Source: Agarivorans litoreus
GTDB taxonomy: Bacteria; Pseudomonadota; Gammaproteobacteria; Enterobacterales; Celerinatantimonadaceae
Length of the DNA: 64,000 bases
Assembly (NCBI RefSeq): GCF_019649015.1
Contig: NZ_BLPI01000001.1
Location: 2,373,001-2,437,000, forward strand
Direction: 5' to 3'
The notes under the pieces are model-generated. The model had not been told where the DNA came from. It did not search any database and was given only the letters and a program-made list of their open reading frames with translations. Both the position numbers and the translations under genes were made by a program. This document shows positions 61,465 to 64,000 of the stretch, piece by piece. Position 1 is the first letter of the stretch. Each line of letters starts with the position of its first letter.

Positions 61465-61852
61465 AGCACAGCGTACACAACATGTTCAAATTTTGGTAGT
61501 GAATTTTGGATCGTGCTAACAGCTTCTTAAGAGGAAAAATTCCTTGTTTAAACAGGGGATTCTTCCTCTTATCATACATTTGATAAAACCCAGATTATCA
61601 CCTTTCCTAAGCTGTATCAGCTACCTAGCTCGAAAAATAACAAAAACATCAGCACAAAGAATGCAAGCCTTTGTGGATAAAAGGAATCACTATTTATATG
61701 TCTATAAGCACAGTGCTTTGTTCAGAAAAGTAGAAAAATTATGGGTACATAGGTTTATTAAGATTAGTTTTGAGTGAGCTCTAACACGTAGAGGAGCACT
61801 AACGCGTTAATTAAAACCAAATTATTTATCAGCTTAGAGCTAATCATTTAAT
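61465..61852. other. Retron upstream segment, palindrome and unassigned sequence
   Basis: From 61465 to 61519 the cassette must hold the retron promoter; I found no convincing boxes. At 61528-61571 there is a 44-base near-perfect palindrome (see separate entry). The rest is AT-rich. A 77-codon open frame at 61544-61777 begins inside the palindrome with no ribosome site and is not called. Confidence 0.45.
61528..61571. repeat. 44-bp near-perfect palindrome beside the cassette border
   Basis: TAAGAGGAAAAATTCC and GGGGATTCTTCCTCTTA pair through to a central GTTTAAAC, with one mismatch and two G-U pairs in 22. No T-run follows on either strand, so it is not a standard terminator. It starts eight bases outside the cassette border. 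Confidence 0.7.
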
Positions 61853-62086
61853 TTAGTCTACATTCTTAACCTTAAGCCTTTCTTCATCATTCACCGCTTT
61901 TGCTCGCCGCTCACAGGCGCCGGATTGGCAGTTTTGCAGGCAAAGCTTCCATAGCACGCGCTTAGCTTCTGGCTGTATATCGGCCAAGTCATTGATACAA
62001 ATTGCTCCCTGAGCAAGCAATTGTTGTAGCTTATCTACCGAGAGGCTTAACTGGATCCTTGGTGGTGTTGCAGAGTGATGTTTCAT
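61853..62086 (-). CDS. Small cysteine-containing protein, probably Fur-regulated
   Basis: 77 residues from MKHHSATPPRIQLSLSVDKL to a charged tail, with a cysteine cluster CLQNCQSGAC near the middle-end. I do not recognise the family; the size and late cysteines recall FeoC-like or ferredoxin-type small proteins, but that is only resemblance. The ATG at 62086 is preferred over one at 62122, because the latter lies within the Fur-like operator. Confidence 0.6.
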   Translation of the reverse strand: MKHHSATPPRIQLSLSVDKLQQLLAQGAICINDLADIQPEAKRVLWKLCLQNCQSGACERRAKAVNDEERLKVKNVD

Positions 62087-62107
62087 GGTTATGTCCAAAC
62101 ACTTGTT

Positions 62108-62126
62108 GCGAATAGTTATCATTAAC
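62108..62126 (-). promoter_or_regulatory. Candidate Fur box
   Basis: GTTAATGATAACTATTCGC on the minus strand matches the 19-base Fur consensus at 14 positions by hand count, 22 bases upstream of the start codon of the small gene. Confidence 0.5.
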
Positions 62127-62173
62127 TATCGTTGAGCTTGGAGCAAGGTTTTGTTTGATGTTTGTTCGCTTTT

Positions 62174-62265
62174 ATACCAATCACACTAAGTAAGTGATCA
62201 GAAATAACGCAGTTATCGAGTATTTTAACCAGGTAGAATGAACAGTGACTTAGTACGATTGGTAT
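62174..62265. repeat. MITE-like palindromic repeat (ATACCAATC...GATTGGTAT)
   Basis: A 92-base unit with terminal inverted repeats ATACCAATC/GATTGGTAT and an inner imperfect repeat ACTAAGTAAGTGATCA/TGAACAGTGACTTAGT. Short elements with these ends are widespread in marine Alteromonadales and vibrios. It has no coding content. Confidence 0.6.
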
Positions 62266-62325
62266 TATTGCTTGGAGCAACAAGGCTTAAGGGCTTATCT
62301 GCCCTTAAGCTCGCTTATTACGCTA

Positions 62326-63138
62326 CTATTTTTGCTGCTTAATCAGCGCTTTTATCTCGCTTAGCTCTTGCTGTAGTTCTCGCAGACTCGGCTCGTTGGT
62401 GCCTTCGGCGAGGCTTTTTTCTTCACGTACTTTAGCGTGTTCTTGTTCCATCACATTTACCACAATGCCAATCACCATATTAAGAAAGGCAAATGCCGAC
62501 AGGAAGATAAAACTAAGGAAGTAAATCCAACTTAGGCTGTATACCTGCATGGTTTCGTACATTACGTCGGTCCAATCTTCAAAGGTCATCACTCGGAACA
62601 AGGTGAGCATAGAAATGGCAATGTCGCCCCACAGTGTTGGGTTAATGGTTTCGAACAGGGTGCTACCAATGGCGGCGTAAATGTAGAAAATGATGAACAT
62701 TAGCAGCATTACGTAACCCAGTTGCGGCAGGGCTTTAACCAGCGAGGTAAGCAAAATACGCAGCTCGGGAATAATAGACACCATTCGCAGTACCCTAAAT
62801 ACCCTAATTAGGCGACCAACTACGGCTAGTTCAGAGTTTTCGATAGGGACTAGGCTTACCAATACAATTAGGGTATCGAAGACATTCCAGAAGTTATTAA
62901 AGAAGTGCTTTTTATTGGGCTCGGCAATAAAGCGAATACTAATTTCGACCACAAAAAACAGGGTAATGAGGTAGTCGAGTATGATGGTGGCAGTAATAAC
63001 TTTAGGTGGCAGCGAGTAGGTTTTTGCGCCAATTAGCAGGGCGGAGACCAAGATCACTGAAATCACAAACAACTCAAATAGCTTGTTACTTTTAAGGCGT
63101 TCAAATTGGCTTTGTAGGTTTTGGCTTTTTGTGGTCAA
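62326..63138 (-). CDS. Voltage-gated sodium channel (BacNav / NaChBac family)
   Basis: 270-residue single-domain six-helix ion channel. S4 carries regularly spaced arginines (RLIRVFRVLRMVSIIPELR), the pore filter is TFEDWTD (compare TLESW in NaChBac), and S6 (FAFLNMVIGIVVNVM) leads to a C-terminal coiled coil (LRELQQELSEIKALIKQQ) that holds the tetramer. Such channels occur in marine and alkaliphilic bacteria and can affect motility and chemotaxis. It is expected in the inner membrane. Confidence 0.87.
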   Translation of the reverse strand: MTTKSQNLQSQFERLKSNKLFELFVISVILVSALLIGAKTYSLPPKVITATIILDYLITLFFVVEISIRFIAEPNKKHFFNNFWNVFDTLIVLVSLVPIENSELAVVGRLIRVFRVLRMVSIIPELRILLTSLVKALPQLGYVMLLMFIIFYIYAAIGSTLFETINPTLWGDIAISMLTLFRVMTFEDWTDVMYETMQVYSLSWIYFLSFIFLSAFAFLNMVIGIVVNVMEQEHAKVREEKSLAEGTNEPSLRELQQELSEIKALIKQQK

Positions 63139-63238
63139 TGTTTGTTACTGCAGTGTTAAGAAATACTGTAAGTGATTTTGCAGCAACCTTGGCCGTTAAC
63201 TCAAGCATTCAAGATGAAGATTAGCGTGTTAAGCGCTA

Positions 63239-63574
63239 TTAATGGGTTTGTTGATAAAGCTCTTGGCATTGATTGTAGGCTACCAGTACGTTGTCGAACT
63301 GCAGTTTAAGGTCGATGTTGTGCTTTTCGGCTGTGCTAAGGCAATGTTTGATATCTGAAAAGGTAAATGCCCCTTCTAAATAGCGACTGGCGTAGCGCGG
63401 CGGCACACCCACTATCGACATTTGGCGCGCTTGAAAATCGTTTAAGCCGTATTGCTTGTAGTGTTCACTAGGGTATTTTTGCTCATTAACTGAGGCTGTT
63501 TGTTGGGGGCTTTGGCAAGCGGCTAGCCATAGAGTAAAGAGTGGAATAAAGACTATGGTTTTGAAAGCGGCCAC
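63239..63574 (-). CDS. Small hypothetical lipoprotein
   Basis: 111 residues with a lipobox LAAC (Cys20), then a short soluble domain of unknown function containing two further cysteines (KHCLSTAEKH and YNQCQEL) that may form a disulfide. No family recognised. Its own small transcription unit. Confidence 0.65.
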   Translation of the reverse strand: MAAFKTIVFIPLFTLWLAACQSPQQTASVNEQKYPSEHYKQYGLNDFQARQMSIVGVPPRYASRYLEGAFTFSDIKHCLSTAEKHNIDLKLQFDNVLVAYNQCQELYQQTH

Positions 63575-63672
63575 ACTAGATCCTTGTGTGAGTTTAAAGA
63601 GAGCATTTTAGCGAAAAGTGTTTGCAGTTCAAGCCAGAGTAGATGCTTATGATTGCTTAGCAAATTAGGCTG

Positions 63673-63706
63673 CAAAAAAGCCGCTTTAAACAAAGCGGCT
63701 TTTTTA
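63673..63706. terminator. Bidirectional terminator
   Basis: AAAAAAGCCGCTTT/AAAGCGGCTTTTTT with an AAAC loop has T-runs on both strands. On the minus strand it ends the gene at 63724. Confidence 0.88.
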
Positions 63707-63723
63707 GGTTTAGCAAAACAAAC

Positions 63724-64000
63724 TTAGTTTTCTAAGCTAGTTTCTGCCTCATGGTCTTCTTTTTGCGCTAGTGCGGCTTGAGCTTTGGGCGCATCTAGGC
63801 TTAGCTCGCTGCTGCGGTTGGCTAAGCGCTCTGGGGCCGATTCTGCTTTCATTTGTAGGTTAGAGCTATTGTATTCATCTACTACTTTACGCTGCTCGTC
63901 GTTCATAGCAGCGGTGCCTGCGCGGTTGCCAATGCTGTGCATTAGTTCGTGATGAAGTTCGTCGGCTAAGTTCTCGTCACCATGCATGGTCATAATATGG
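63724..64000 (-). CDS. 3' part of a gene with an HExxH motif (runs off the window)
   Basis: The frame is open to the window edge, so the 5' end is missing; internal ATGs at 63993 and 63987 need not be the start. The visible C-terminus begins with ADELHHELMHSIGN, where HELMH fits a zinc-metalloprotease HExxH motif, and continues as a disordered, Ala/Glu-rich tail. It could be a metallopeptidase-like protein, but the motif may be chance; I would not name a family. Confidence 0.5.
   Translation of the reverse strand, partial: HIMTMHGDENLADELHHELMHSIGNRAGTAAMNDEQRKVVDEYNSSNLQMKAESAPERLANRSSELSLDAPKAQAALAQKEDHEAETSLEN

Larger units (their letters stand above)
58391..61519 (-). mobile_element. Retron-carrying integron gene cassette (interrupted)
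   Basis: The cassette runs on the minus strand from a GTTAGCA crossover core at 61520-61514 to the GTTAGCT core of the attC at 58391. It contains the retron RNA and RT-TIR gene, plus a later IS insertion. No intI gene and no second attC are visible, so it looks like a single cassette placed at a non-attC site or a remnant of an array. The borders are inferred from core sequences. Confidence 0.6.

Noticed and set aside
58385-61520. Group II intron or diversity-generating retroelement instead of a retron
   Set aside because: NAxxH and VTG motifs, the fused TIR and the flanking inverted-repeat RNA fit a retron; no maturase/endonuclease domain or template/variable repeats are present.
61544-61777. 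77-codon open frame next to the retron cassette
   Set aside because: Starts from a TTG within the 44-bp palindrome, no ribosome site and no family resemblance; possibly a remnant but not supportable.
61514-61810. A second attC site starting at the TGCTAAC core
   Set aside because: No matching GTTAGC partner occurs within attC length; the adjacent palindrome lacks attC core sites.

Overview
The window reads as chromosome of a marine gammaproteobacterium, most likely of the Alteromonadales. An Agarivorans-like genus fits the 16S sequence and the gene content, but I had no alignment, so the genus is inference. Support comes from enterobacterial/Vibrio-like synteny (Spot 42 RNA, engB, yihI, DUF2489, hemN), a complete rRNA operon with tRNA-Glu(TTC), a torECAD operon, FlgT (an H-ring protein of sheathed or polar Vibrio-type flagella) and a BacNav-type sodium channel.

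Layout. 1-13.4 kb is core: Spot 42, a GH43 glycosidase, EngB, cytochrome c4, a methyltransferase, YihI, DUF2489, HemN, the divergent ZnuA/ZnuCB zinc importer, TsaC, HemF, MaoP, AroE, ElaA, DUF1488 and a gamma-carbonic anhydrase-like protein. 13.4-19.1 kb is a 16S-tRNA-Glu-23S-5S operon with two tandem promoters, boxA sites and a terminator. 19.1-27.7 kb holds a small operon behind a consensus-like sigma-54 promoter (a microprotein, a FlgH-like lipoprotein, FlgT and an unknown 219-residue protein), then a secreted PKD/subtilase lipoprotein and FapA (DUF342). 27.8-41.7 kb is metabolism: D-cysteine desulfhydrase, DUF2789, a NarL-type two-component system divergent from a TRAP transporter, malic enzyme and TMAO respiration (torE, torC, torA, torD). 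41.8-46.5 kb carries TapT, two overlapping LysR-like regulators, a small outer-membrane-type protein and a MenE-like ligase. 46.5-58.2 kb is a nitrogen-scavenging block: ureDABCEFGJ and urtABCDE are divergently arranged around one control region with three NtrC-like boxes and two opposed sigma-54 promoters. Together they import urea and split it to ammonia and CO2.

58.4-61.5 kb is the accessory highlight. A retron (msr-msd RNA plus a reverse transcriptase fused to a TIR domain) is packaged as what looks like one integron gene cassette with a 118-bp attC site 3 bp after the stop codon. The RT-TIR gene is split by a 1,195-bp ISAs1-family insertion with a perfect 10-bp target duplication; removing the element and one duplicate restores an uninterrupted 530-codon frame. 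No integron integrase is present in the window.

61.6-64 kb has a candidate Fur-controlled small gene, a MITE-like palindromic repeat, the sodium channel, a small lipoprotein and the 3' end of a gene with an HExxH motif. Several decayed or overlooked items are also listed: a broken UspB-like gene, a degenerate second copy of the DUF2789 gene tail, and the 56-residue torE gene.
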